A DNA stretch of 52,191 nt from an uncultured Spirochaetaceae bacterium (GCA_944389275.1 CALXLT010000036.1:1-52191), one strand, 5' to 3'. Positions 32,529 through 40,994 are shown, numbered from the stretch's first letter. The notes: generated from the letters alone by a model not told the origin. Numbers and translations: made by a program.

Positions 32529-34652
32529 ATGCGGGAGAGAATGAAGAACAGGACCTATCATAGGAAGCTGGTGATGATCTTCGCCATCATCGCCGCCGTC
32601 GTATCCATCACGGCCATCGCGACGGTCTTCCTTATCGAGAGCAACATGCGTTCCTCTGTCCTCCATGCCAGGGAGTCTCTGGAAGAAGTCTCCTCCCACG
32701 CCGCCGAATCCTCCATAATGGAGGCCTCCGGGACGATAGACATCCTCGCTTCCGACAGCGCGCTCGCCGCCTGGGCATCCTCAAGGACAGGAAGCGCTGA
32801 GTACTATTTCGGGGCGCTGCAGATATACAAGGAGATCAGAAGGCTATCCCCTGTGAACGGCATGTATTCCTATGAGATATCCGTGACATCCGACGATCCA
32901 GAGGCGTTTGTCATAACGCAGGAAGGGACGAGGGGGAGAAGGTCGTTCTTCAGCTCCCTGGGGATCGAAGGGCTGTCATCGATGCCGCTAGTGCCCGGGA
33001 CATATGCCGGAAGATCGGAGGATGGGCTTGTCGTGATCCTCGGCCGCGTCTGCGATGGAAGCAGCGTCTTCTTCATAGTCAGATTCCCTTCGGAGCTTTT
33101 CAGCGTTCCCGATGACAGCGGCATAGATGTGACCGTGCTGGATGAGGCGCGCAATACAGTGGTCTCAGGAGCGGGATATGGCTCGCTGATGATACATGGA
33201 TCGATGATAGACGATATCGATATAGGGATATCCGAGAACGGCGGCTACGCGTTCAGGAAGGTCTCCTTCCCGTATTTCAGGTTCTCCATAGTCTATTCCC
33301 ATTATGCCGGCTTCATGGCTCCGATGATCGTGTTCGCCCTTATCATACCGCTGATCCTCATCCTCTCCATCGCCATCTCCTACATGCTGCAGAAGAATCT
33401 GTATGAACCTGTGAAGACGGCTTATGAGAGCGCGAGGGCCGAGGATGACGAGGCGTCCGGCAATGAGTTCGACGCGATAATCTCAAGATGCAGGGAAGCT
33501 GACAGCCTCTCACGCCGCCTTGGAGAGATGTTCGAGGAGCTCCACCTCGCCTCGGATATGCAGAAATACAGGGCTTATATCTTCGGCTCCGATTCCCCCT
33601 TGCGTGCAGAGGATGACGGCAAGTCGTTCTTCGCCCTCGCCATCGTGATAGACGATGAGGACATGAGCGAGATGAGCGTGTCCCACCTCCTGCAGGTCTA
33701 TTCGATGGTATCGCGGGTCAAGCATCTCCATTTCATACTCATGGACGACGGGACAGGAACCCTCATCTATAAGTCAAGCGAGGAAGAGGAGTGCTATCCG
33801 TTCCTGTACCGATGCCTGAAGGAATATACCGCGATAGACGAGTTCTCGTCGATGCAGGCGGCCATCGTCCCCGCGTCCAGAGGCTGGGAGTCGATCCATG
33901 GCTCATACAGGAAGGCCAGGGAGATAATCGGGTGCAGATACCGGATGCGCGACAAGGCGATACTCACCCAGAACGACATCTCTGTGAGGACAGACACGAT
34001 GCATTACCCGATCTCGGACGAGAGGAAGCTCATAAACGCGGCACTCGCGGCTTCCCCTGACACCATGGCCATCTTCGATGGGATAGTGGCTGAGAACCAT
34101 GAGAGGATGATGGGGGAGGGCGAGTACAGGCAGCTCGCGTCGGCCCTCGCGTCGACCGTGCTGAGGATATTGCAGGAGACAAAGGAGGATGAGTCCTACA
34201 TCCTCGCCTTAAGGAGCCTTGCCGATGGCAGCGACGCGGGACGTGTCATAGATGGGCTGAGGTCCATCCTCTCCGGGTATATAAGCCGGAAGAGAATGGA
34301 GGATGACGCGAAGTACAGCACCACCGTGGCCCTCATGAAGGAGTACATCCAGAAGCATTACGCGGAGCCTATAATGCTCATAGATCTATCGGAGGAGTTC
34401 AACCTCTCCCCGAAGTACTGCTCTGAGATATTCAATCGCTTGAGCGGCGACACCTTCAAGAACTACCTAAACCGCTTCCGCGTCAACGCGGCGCAGAAGA
34501 TGCTGGATGAGACTCCGGAGATAAGGATATCGGACCTGGCGCTCCGTGTCGGATTCTCATCGAGCAACACGTTCATCAGGGTTTTCGATAAGTATATGGG
34601 CGTCACGCCCAAGCAATACGCGGAAAGCGTCATGAAAAGGAACAGCTTATGA
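32529..34652 (+). CDS. Membrane-anchored AraC-family sensor regulator (YesN-like)
   Basis: A 707-residue regulator. A short cytoplasmic tail is followed by a membrane helix (about 15-36), an extracytoplasmic sensor region of about 220 residues, and a second helix (about 262-286, MIVFALIIPLILILSIAISY). A cytoplasmic linker and a C-terminal AraC double helix-turn-helix follow (about 605-705: EPIMLIDLSEEFNLSPKYCSEIF and ISDLALRVGFSSSNTFIRVF). This architecture is known for regulators of carbohydrate ABC operons in Firmicutes and spirochaetes. It lies divergent to the importer operon and overlaps the lyase gene by 4 nt, so it probably senses the same oligosaccharide outside the cell and activates both. 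Confidence 0.88.
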   Translation: MRERMKNRTYHRKLVMIFAIIAAVVSITAIATVFLIESNMRSSVLHARESLEEVSSHAAESSIMEASGTIDILASDSALAAWASSRTGSAEYYFGALQIYKEIRRLSPVNGMYSYEISVTSDDPEAFVITQEGTRGRRSFFSSLGIEGLSSMPLVPGTYAGRSEDGLVVILGRVCDGSSVFFIVRFPSELFSVPDDSGIDVTVLDEARNTVVSGAGYGSLMIHGSMIDDIDIGISENGGYAFRKVSFPYFRFSIVYSHYAGFMAPMIVFALIIPLILILSIAISYMLQKNLYEPVKTAYESARAEDDEASGNEFDAIISRCREADSLSRRLGEMFEELHLASDMQKYRAYIFGSDSPLRAEDDGKSFFALAIVIDDEDMSEMSVSHLLQVYSMVSRVKHLHFILMDDGTGTLIYKSSEEEECYPFLYRCLKEYTAIDEFSSMQAAIVPASRGWESIHGSYRKAREIIGCRYRMRDKAILTQNDISVRTDTMHYPISDERKLINAALAASPDTMAIFDGIVAENHERMMGEGEYRQLASALASTVLRILQETKEDESYILALRSLADGSDAGRVIDGLRSILSGYISRKRMEDDAKYSTTVALMKEYIQKHYAEPIMLIDLSEEFNLSPKYCSEIFNRLSGDTFKNYLNRFRVNAAQKMLDETPEIRISDLALRVGFSSSNTFIRVFDKYMGVTPKQYAESVMKRNSL

Positions 34653-36553
34653 TCAGGAAGATATACATAAGGGATCTAGGATCATCTATCGAAGGCATCC
34701 GCCGCACTTGCCCGGAGGCCTTGCAGGATATCATCGCATGGGCAGATGAGGCTGTGTCCGGCATCATATGCCACAGGGCTCACTACGAGATGGAGAAGTG
34801 CTTCACCCCAGTCCGCTTCTCGGACAGCATCTGGGATAACGTTCCCGCTGAGATCGCGAACCGCGACCCTGAATGGCTCTACGCCCTGAGCCGCCACAGC
34901 ATCCTCCTTAATCTCGCGAAGGCATTCGCCTTCACAGGCGACAAGCGCTACAGGGACTCTTTCATAAGGATGATGGAGTCGTATCTGACGGTGACATCAT
35001 GCACCGCGGAGCACTTCAGCACGAGCTGGAGAAGCCTGGAGACTGGGATAAGGCCCGAGAACTGGGTAAGGAGCATAGAGCTTTTCGAGGCATCCGGCGC
35101 GCCTCTTCCCGATAGCCTTCTCTCTTGTATGGAGGATGCTCTTCATGACCACATAAGGCAGCTTGAGGACACGCACAGGGCTTTCCAGAGGCTGTCGAAC
35201 TGGGGTGTGATCCAGGATCATGGCCTTTTCATCGCGGGCGCCGCGGTAGGGGATGACGATGCGGTATCGATAGCGCTCTCGAGGCTTGAGGAGGAGCTTA
35301 CGCATCAGGCTCTCTCCTGCGGGGAGCACTGGGAGCAGAGCCCCATGTACCATCTGGAGGTCCTGCACTCCGCGATCGACACTGTCCTTGCAGCGCGTCG
35401 GCTAGGCATAGCGATGCCTCAGGCCGTGGAGGAGAAGACAAAGCTGCTTTCTAAGGGGCTATATGATATGACGCTTCCCGGCGGTTCGATAATCCCCACG
35501 GGCGATAGCGACGAGATGGACGCTTCTGACCTCATCTATCTTGCCGCCTATCTTTTCTCTCTTCCTTTCGATGCCCGGAAGGCCGAGGAGAACTGGTGGG
35601 ACCTCGGCTCAGAGGAGAAGGGCGGGGACGCAGAGGAAAGGAAGAGCATCTTCCATCAGGCAAGCGGCAATGCCTTCCTCCGCTCAGGCACCCTTACCGC
35701 GCATATGGTCTCCGGCCTCCTGGGCTCGGGCCATGGGCATATCTCCCCGCTCCATGTCGATATAGCGATCGGGGACCGCGTCATCGTGACCGATGCCGGC
35801 CGCTTCACATATACCGATACGGCGGAGCGTGAGATGCTGAAGGACGCCGCGTCGCACAATGTCTTCATGCTTGATGGCCACTTCCCGGAGAAGGCCTCCG
35901 GATCCTGGAGCTATTCAGGCATATTCGAGAAGACGTTATCCGCGTCTCTTGGGGAAGGTGGGTATGACGCCGCGTCCGGCATGTATTTCGGCTATCTTTC
36001 GTCAGGCCTTGTCGAGAGACGAAAGACGCTGAGGATATCAGACAAGATCGTCGTGGTGATCGATGAGGCCCTTGGAGACGAGGAAAAGGAGCACGATTAC
36101 AGGGCGTTCTGGCATATGCATCCGGAAGCAGTCATTTCAGATGATATGAGTATCCGGTGCGGCGATTCATCGATCTATGTATCCACCACGGCGGAGAGCC
36201 GTGGCATAGGGAAGTACAGATACAGCCCCGTCTATAACGTGCTTGAGGAGGCGTCCATGCTCACGCTTGGAAGCCGGATCCGCGGCATGGGAGCGGTGGC
36301 CACGGTCTTCTCGATAGGCGAGAGGGCGGAGGTGAGGACAATCGATGCCCATCTCATTGATTCAGGGCGCTATCTTTCAGGCACGGAGGCCATCGCGCTA
36401 TCGATAAGGCGCAGTGACGGCGAGTGGATAGTCCTCTCCCGAAGCCATGAGATCGTCGCCCAGGTGGATATCATCAAGGCAGGCTTCCTGGAAGGCTATG
36501 GCCGGCTCCTGGTGCAGGAGAAGGGCGATAGGTTCCCTTCCAGGATCATGTAG
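34649..36553 (+). CDS. Heparinase II/III-family polysaccharide lyase (cytoplasmic)
   Basis: A 634-residue protein with an N-terminal alpha/alpha-toroid (about 1-300) and a C-terminal beta-sandwich (about 330-634). Family landmarks are SNWGVIQDHGLF (about 182-193), EQSPMYHLEVLH (catalytic Tyr/His region), GHGHISPLHVDIAIGDR and ASHNVFMLDG. The fold covers PL12, PL15, PL17 and PL21 lyases, which cut heparin, heparan sulfate, hyaluronan or alginate. With GH88, sulfatases and an importer next door, a glycosaminoglycan is most likely. There is no signal peptide, so it probably acts on imported oligosaccharides, perhaps as an exolyase. The ATGA overlap couples it to the regulator. Confidence 0.85.
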   Translation: MIRKIYIRDLGSSIEGIRRTCPEALQDIIAWADEAVSGIICHRAHYEMEKCFTPVRFSDSIWDNVPAEIANRDPEWLYALSRHSILLNLAKAFAFTGDKRYRDSFIRMMESYLTVTSCTAEHFSTSWRSLETGIRPENWVRSIELFEASGAPLPDSLLSCMEDALHDHIRQLEDTHRAFQRLSNWGVIQDHGLFIAGAAVGDDDAVSIALSRLEEELTHQALSCGEHWEQSPMYHLEVLHSAIDTVLAARRLGIAMPQAVEEKTKLLSKGLYDMTLPGGSIIPTGDSDEMDASDLIYLAAYLFSLPFDARKAEENWWDLGSEEKGGDAEERKSIFHQASGNAFLRSGTLTAHMVSGLLGSGHGHISPLHVDIAIGDRVIVTDAGRFTYTDTAEREMLKDAASHNVFMLDGHFPEKASGSWSYSGIFEKTLSASLGEGGYDAASGMYFGYLSSGLVERRKTLRISDKIVVVIDEALGDEEKEHDYRAFWHMHPEAVISDDMSIRCGDSSIYVSTTAESRGIGKYRYSPVYNVLEEASMLTLGSRIRGMGAVATVFSIGERAEVRTIDAHLIDSGRYLSGTEAIALSIRRSDGEWIVLSRSHEIVAQVDIIKAGFLEGYGRLLVQEKGDRFPSRIM

Positions 36554-36554
36554 C

Positions 36555-37640
36555 TCACTCCGCCTTGTCCAGCATCTCCGATGCCTTTGAGATCAGGTTG
36601 GGGATATCAAGATGCTGCGGGCAGACCTTGCTGCACCTGCCGCACTTTATGCACTCCGACGCCCTGCCGCTCTTTCCGGAACTCACGAGAGAGCTGTAGA
36701 AGAAGCGGGGCCTGTTATGCTCGCCGAAGGCCCTGAGGTCATTGACCGCGTGGAAGATATCCGGAATCGCGATATGCCTCGGGCAGTCCTTCGTGCAGTA
36801 GCGGCATGACGTGCATTCTATCCTGCCTTCGCTCCTGATCGCTTCCACGACCTTCGAAAGGGTCTTTCTCTCCTCGTCCGTTAGCGCCTTCATGTCGGTG
36901 AACGTGCGTATGTTATCTTCCATCTGCGCCATATTTGACATGCCTGAGAGCACGGTCATCACCCCGTCCAGCCCGGCCGCGAAGCGAAGCGCCATCTCCG
37001 GAGCTCTTCCGTCCTCTATGATGCCTTTGCCGGCAGAGGCGAGGAGACCTCCCTTCACGGGCTCCATTATGACGATCCTCTTCCCGTGCTTCCTCGCTGT
37101 CTCGTAGTTCTCCCTTGCCTGGATTATCGGGTTGTCCCAATCAAGGTAGTTTATCTGAAGCTGCACGAACTCCGCCTCTGGGTGGGTTGAGAGGATGCGG
37201 TCTAGAAGCTCAGGGCCTCCATGGAACGAGAAGCCCAGATGCCTGATCTTTCCCTCTTCCTTCATCCTTGCCGCGGTCTTCCAGCATCCCTTCTCCTCAG
37301 CTTCCTTGTCCCTGCCATCCTGAAGCGAGTGGATAAGATAATAATCGAAGTACTCCAGCCCCGTGCGCTCAAGCTGGGTGCGGAACATGTCCTCGGCTGT
37401 GAATGATGGCGTGACCTTCCAGGAGGCCATCTTGGACGCCATCGTGTACCTGTCGCGCGGATAGCGCTCCACGATTGCCTTCCCGGCTATCTCCTCTGAT
37501 CCTTCATATACATACGCTGTATCGAAATACGTGAAGCCAGCATCTATGAATCCATCAACCATCTCGATCGTCTGGCCGAGATCTATACTCTCATTGTCCT
37601 TAGGAAGCCTCATCAGTCCGAAGCCAAGTCCTGCGCTCAT
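36555..37640 (-). CDS. Aldo/keto reductase with two C-terminal iron-sulfur motifs
   Basis: A 361-residue oxidoreductase. The aldo/keto reductase barrel occupies about 1-270 (FGLMRLP, TYFDTAYVYEGSEE, the catalytic Tyr followed by lysine in ASKMASW, IHSLQD in the usual histidine position). The C-terminal part has two cysteine sets, CTSCRYCTKDCP and CIKCGRCSKVCP, for 4Fe-4S clusters. Such ferredoxin-like AKRs are common in anaerobes. The ATG at 37640 has GGGAGG upstream; a longer frame lacks one. It is convergent with the lyase gene and has no known link to it. Confidence 0.87.
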   Translation of the reverse strand: MSAGLGFGLMRLPKDNESIDLGQTIEMVDGFIDAGFTYFDTAYVYEGSEEIAGKAIVERYPRDRYTMASKMASWKVTPSFTAEDMFRTQLERTGLEYFDYYLIHSLQDGRDKEAEEKGCWKTAARMKEEGKIRHLGFSFHGGPELLDRILSTHPEAEFVQLQINYLDWDNPIIQARENYETARKHGKRIVIMEPVKGGLLASAGKGIIEDGRAPEMALRFAAGLDGVMTVLSGMSNMAQMEDNIRTFTDMKALTDEERKTLSKVVEAIRSEGRIECTSCRYCTKDCPRHIAIPDIFHAVNDLRAFGEHNRPRFFYSSLVSSGKSGRASECIKCGRCSKVCPQHLDIPNLISKASEMLDKAE

Positions 37641-37694
37641 TGCATTCCTCCCTTTCCCCTGATGATAGCACAGCAGGCGGGAGCATGGTACAGG

Positions 37695-37725
37695 ACAAAA
37701 GAAGGGCCGCGCGCAGCAGCCCTTC
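37695..37725 (-). terminator. Intrinsic terminator of the tyrosine phosphatase gene
   Basis: On the minus strand GAAGGGC and GCCCTTC (complements of 37719-37725 and 37701-37707) form a stem followed by TTTTGT. Confidence 0.75.
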
Positions 37726-37744
37726 ATCTGGTCTTGCATTCCTC

Positions 37745-38806
37745 TTACTGGAGCGCTTCTTCAAGAGCCGCCAGCTCGTCCATGCTTAATCCGATCGTGC
37801 TGAGCGTGTACTGCTCCGCGACCGTGCGTACCATCGAGTACGGGAATGGGCGGCCATTCATCGTCTGGAAGAAGTCGGTGATGATCTCGGAGATGAGGGC
37901 ATACTGCTCCGTTCCCTTCTCAACGCCGTAGTAGTTCTCATAGCTTTCCATGTAGTCAGCGATGATCTCGTCCATCGTCGCTCCTGAGAGCGCCTCAAGC
38001 AGGGCGATCGTCATTCCGGCCCTGTCCTTGCCCTCGTTGCAGTGCACGAGGTATGGCGGCTCGTGGCTGATCATGAACCTCAGTCCTGCAGCAAGCTTCT
38101 CGGTGAAGTCAGGAGCGAAGAAGTCAACGCCCATGTCGAGCGTGATAACGCTGCCGTTATCGACAAGCGTCTGGTAGTAAGGAGCGGCGGCGAGGCCTTC
38201 CGCCATTGACTCTGCGCTGTCCGCGAGGTTGATGACGGTCTTTATACTAGCCTGCTGGGCAAGCTTATCCGCGTACGGTGCCCTCGCGTCCCCGCGTACC
38301 GGGCTGCAGCTTCTGTAAAGGACGCCCTCGGCTATATTTCCCTCATCGACCATGCGGAAGTTGGCGAAGACCTCGTCGGACGCGTAGTCCTCACGGTTGT
38401 CCGTGCGCTCAAGCTGGCGGATCGCGTACTCCTCCGCGTATCCTCCCTTCTCAAGCATGTCGATAGTCACCGTGTCACCGATCTGGGCTCCGGAGACAGT
38501 CGCGAAGGAGCCGTAGTTTATGGCGATCTCGATGCCTGTATCCTCCACGACAGCAACCAGTGAGCCGCTGTCAACGTTGCTGTAGTCTGTGCCGAGCGGA
38601 GCTGGGGCAGAGTAGTCACCTATGGTGATTGTCACCATATCGCCAGGCTCATAGCCTTCAGCCGGAGCTGACGTGATGTCCGTAGCGGCATTGCCGTATT
38701 TGGATATCCCCGTGATGGTTCCCTCGAGGGTCGCGTACTCCGCTGCCGCGAGCATGCTGCATGCGAGCATTGCCACTGCAAGTGCGATCAAAAGTCTTTT
38801 CATCAT
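37745..38806 (-). CDS. Secreted tyrosine phosphatase with SAM-hydrolase-like barrel
   Basis: A 353-residue exported protein. A signal peptide (about 1-22, LACSMLAAAEYA) precedes a beta-barrel (about 27-118) resembling the C-terminal domain of S-adenosyl-L-methionine hydroxide adenosyltransferases: GTITGISKYGNAATDI and GIEIAINYGSFATVSG. Residues 150-350 are a tyrosine phosphatase with the P-loop H255-C256-N-E-G-K-D-R262, of the bacterial Y_phosphatase3 type. The partner aspartate may lie in the DMGVDFFAPDF loop. An outer-surface or periplasmic phosphatase is the inference. GGAGG lies just before tandem ATGs at 38806 and 38803; either may be used. Confidence 0.82.
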   Translation of the reverse strand: MMKRLLIALAVAMLACSMLAAAEYATLEGTITGISKYGNAATDITSAPAEGYEPGDMVTITIGDYSAPAPLGTDYSNVDSGSLVAVVEDTGIEIAINYGSFATVSGAQIGDTVTIDMLEKGGYAEEYAIRQLERTDNREDYASDEVFANFRMVDEGNIAEGVLYRSCSPVRGDARAPYADKLAQQASIKTVINLADSAESMAEGLAAAPYYQTLVDNGSVITLDMGVDFFAPDFTEKLAAGLRFMISHEPPYLVHCNEGKDRAGMTIALLEALSGATMDEIIADYMESYENYYGVEKGTEQYALISEIITDFFQTMNGRPFPYSMVRTVAEQYTLSTIGLSMDELAALEEALQ

Positions 38807-39143
38807 ATTCCTCCGCCTATGATTCTAGACCGAAGCCGAGGAAAAAAGAAGAAGGGTAAGCCATATCCATCCTCATGCGCCTCATCAGCTGCCGGACTGA
38901 CATACGCTTTCCCTATATGTCATACGGAAATCTCTTTCCTATCTTGCTGGCCTTATGCTAGCCCATCCTCTCGTTTCCATCCTGCATAATCCCGTTATAT
39001 TTACGTTGTTTCTTCATTAAGCGATTGACGATTCCGTTAAGAGGTGTGACGATTTCCACATGTCTGATACGCTTTTCAGCCTTGAGCATGACTACAATCA
39101 AGTCCTGTAAGCTTCTTCACAAAGGCCTCATCTTAGCCAATTC
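38807..39143. other. Intergenic region with a truncated duplicate of a gene start
   Basis: This 337-nt stretch has no complete gene. Its right half (39007-39088) is the left copy of an 82-nt repeat whose other copy is the promoter and first codons of the gene at 41071. The frame here, MSDTLFSLEHDYNQVL, stops after 16 codons. The left half (38810-39000) shows nothing I can identify. Confidence 0.6.
39007..39088 (+). repeat. Left copy of an 82-nt imperfect direct repeat
   Basis: It matches 41018-41099 at about 90 percent (8 or so mismatches by eye) and ends at the shared TTGAGCA. It holds the TTGACG promoter element, the start codon and about nine codons of the gene intact on the right. The segment between the copies is 1,929 nt. 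Confidence 0.8.
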
Positions 39144-39878
39144 TCATTTCAGCTTGCTGTAAACCTCATCAGAAACGGGCTCGCACCATTCGTTGTGGGT
39201 ATTCTCTCCAGGAACCTCAACAGCTATATGCGAGAACCATGAGTCATTTGCCGCTCCATGCCAGTGCTTCACCTCTTTGGGGATAGTGATGACATCACCA
39301 GGGTGAAGCTCTATAGCTTCCTTGCCTTCTTCCTGATACCATCCGCGCCCAGATGTGCAGAGGAGTATCTGCCCACCGCCCTTGTCTGAATGATGTATAT
39401 GCCAGTTGTTCCTGCATCCCGGCTCGAACGTGACATTCGCCATGAATACAGTCTCCTTCGGATCTGTCAGAGGCTTGAGGTAGGACTTGCCGATGAAATA
39501 CTTTGCGTAGGCATCATTAGGCTCTCCAAGGCCGAACATGCCTCCGTCCTTTCCCTCATCATCCTTGTAGACTTCAAGAGCCACGCGGAAAGCTGCCCAC
39601 GCGTTGGGCCATCCAGCATAGAACGCGATGTGCGTGAGGATCTCTCCCATCTCAGCCTTCGTCACACCGTTCTTTTTCGCAGTCTGCATATGATACTGGA
39701 AAGAGGAGTCTATAAGCCCTTTTGATACAAGAACCGTCACTGTGAGTATCGATCTCATCTTCAGAGATAACCTGTCCTCTCTCGACCATACCTCTCCGAA
39801 GAGGATGTCATCATTGAGATGAGCGAACTCATCTGAAAATCCTGTTAATGCATCACGTCCTGCTGTCTGCTTCACCAT
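39144..39878 (-). CDS. Carboxymuconolactone decarboxylase-like and cupin domain protein
   Basis: A 244-residue cytoplasmic protein. Residues about 15-110 are an AhpD/carboxymuconolactone decarboxylase-like helical domain (WSREDRLSLKMRSILTVTVLV, THIAFYAGWPNAWAAF). Residues about 130-225 form a cupin barrel with GCRNNWHIHHSDKGGGQ and PGDVITIPKEVKHWHGA metal-binding histidines. The fusion is common in bacteria and is usually annotated without a proven reaction. No catalytic Cys pair of AhpD (CxxC) is visible. GGAGG lies before the ATG. It lies inside the repeat-flanked segment, divergent from the DUF3800 leader. Confidence 0.82.
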   Translation of the reverse strand: MVKQTAGRDALTGFSDEFAHLNDDILFGEVWSREDRLSLKMRSILTVTVLVSKGLIDSSFQYHMQTAKKNGVTKAEMGEILTHIAFYAGWPNAWAAFRVALEVYKDDEGKDGGMFGLGEPNDAYAKYFIGKSYLKPLTDPKETVFMANVTFEPGCRNNWHIHHSDKGGGQILLCTSGRGWYQEEGKEAIELHPGDVITIPKEVKHWHGAANDSWFSHIAVEVPGENTHNEWCEPVSDEVYSKLK

Positions 39879-39985
39879 ATATTGCCTCCATGGATTCCAA
39901 TCTGCGTCTAGTCTATAATCTAAAACCGCAAGAGTGTTATGTCTAATGCTTCCTTTTCAGTCTCAAGAGCCGAGGGATAATTTCT

Positions 39986-40015
39986 TTGACATTTTGCGTG
40001 GTATTAGAGTATATT
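39986..40015 (+). promoter_or_regulatory. Promoter of the DUF3800 leader RNA
   Basis: A perfect TTGACA (39986-39991), an 18-bp spacer and TATATT (40010-40015). It is the strongest consensus promoter in the window. Transcription would begin near 40021, about 100 nt before the DUF3800 start codon. Confidence 0.7.
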
Positions 40016-40020
40016 ATAGA

Positions 40021-40117
40021 CAGATCGATTGAGGCGGAGCAATCCGAAGAAGGGTCTAGGGCTGGCCGAAAAGGTTGGTCTGTCAGAGCTGGGGGCATTT
40101 CTCCAGCAATTTTTTTT
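40021..40117 (+). ncRNA. Structured RNA leader of the DUF3800 gene ending in a terminator
   Basis: Between the promoter and the DUF3800 ATG is a stretch of about 97 nt that folds by eye into three hairpins: GATTG/CAATC (40027-40031 with 40040-40044), a 9-bp GU-rich stem (40059-40067 with 40073-40081, loop GAAAA), and GCTGGGG/CTCCAGC (40088-40094 with 40101-40107) followed by AATTTTTTTT. The last is a textbook intrinsic terminator, and the gene begins only 7 nt after the T-run. The GCTGG at 40061-40065 could compete with the terminator arm for CCAGC. Structured RNAs ahead of DUF3800 genes have been described by comparative genomics as DUF3800 motifs. I cannot tell which class, if any, this is; it may be an attenuator or a free small RNA. 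Confidence 0.6.
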
Positions 40118-40123
40118 GAATTT

Positions 40124-40825
40124 ATGAGTGGATCTATCCTTTCAATATTTATTGATGAGCTTGGAAATTTCAACATGAGGGATTCTCATGGTCAGCTTTA
40201 TGGATTCACTCTTGTTTTTCATGATCAGTCACTTTCGATAGCTGACAATCTTTCAAACTTGGAAGTTGCTTTTGAGAGAAAAGGGCTGCCTGCCTCTACT
40301 GTTTTTCATACTGCGCCTTTAATCAGGAGAAAGGATCAATATGCAGAAATGGACAGTAAAGAGAGAAGGCAGATCTTCGATTGTTTCTTCTCATTTGCAA
40401 AGCATCTTCCTGTCACCTACAAGAGCTTCGTGTTCTATAAGCCGGACTATGACTCAAAGGATCAGTTATTGAATGCGATGACAAAGGCTCTATCGGGATT
40501 CATAAAAGAGAATCAGAGCTTCTTTTTTGGCTATTCCGTAATAGAGGCTTTCTACGATTCGGGTCAGCAGGAGATAGCACAGTTACTAAGAACAGTTTTC
40601 TCTGGCGCTTTTCATGATGTCGAATTCAGAAGTTCTACAGCATCGTTGTACAGGTTGCAGCAAGTCGCCGATTTGATCTGCACAATGGAAGCCTTGGTAG
40701 TTAAAACCGAGAAAGGGATAGTGACAAAGTCCGAAGAGAACTTTTTCTTGTCAATCAGAAGGTTCATGCATACATACTATCGGAGAATAAGATACTTGGA
40801 TTTTAATTCGAAGAAACAGAACTGA
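40124..40825 (+). CDS. DUF3800 domain protein
   Basis: A 233-residue protein of the DUF3800 family, recognisable by the N-terminal strand SIFIDELGNF (7-16, the D-E pair) and a second acidic cluster near the C-terminus (QVADLICTMEALV). The family is widespread in mobile and accessory DNA and has an RNase H-like look, but no function is established. The ATG at 40124 is chosen because a strong promoter and a terminator-ending leader precede it; the longer frame would begin inside the -35 box. No Shine-Dalgarno is seen. Base composition is more AT-rich than in the neighbours, a sign of transfer. Confidence 0.8.
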   Translation: MSGSILSIFIDELGNFNMRDSHGQLYGFTLVFHDQSLSIADNLSNLEVAFERKGLPASTVFHTAPLIRRKDQYAEMDSKERRQIFDCFFSFAKHLPVTYKSFVFYKPDYDSKDQLLNAMTKALSGFIKENQSFFFGYSVIEAFYDSGQQEIAQLLRTVFSGAFHDVEFRSSTASLYRLQQVADLICTMEALVVKTEKGIVTKSEENFFLSIRRFMHTYYRRIRYLDFNSKKQN

Positions 40826-40838
40826 TTTTGGGGCAGCG

Positions 40839-40994
40839 TTGGGAAAAGCGGTAGGTAAGCGTTTGGGGAAGATAGCCATTGCCGCTATCGCAATCATCGG
40901 GATTTGGGCATTTATCAAAGAACGATTTCCTTACTACATGTTACTCGTTGAGGAATTCGTCTTCATGCTTGCTGGTGCTTTCTTAAGTAAGTAA
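40839..40994 (+). CDS. Small hydrophobic protein, possible cassette partner
   Basis: A 51-codon frame starting at TTG (GGGG lies 5 nt upstream), 13 nt after the DUF3800 stop. It opens with a basic glycine-spaced helix (MGKAVGKRLGK), then a membrane span IAIAAIAIIGIWAFI, a short basic loop with a Pro, and a second hydrophobic stretch LLVEEFVFMLAGAFL ending in lysine. Such composition is rare by chance in a noncoding gap. No family is recognised. It resembles small membrane toxins or accessory proteins only in style. The non-ATG start lowers confidence. Confidence 0.45.
   Translation: MGKAVGKRLGKIAIAAIAIIGIWAFIKERFPYYMLLVEEFVFMLAGAFLSK

Noticed and set aside
39986..40123. Longer DUF3800 protein starting in the promoter
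   Set aside because: The first codon would be part of the TTGACA box, and the extra 46 residues cover the structured leader and terminator; no family similarity is seen in them.
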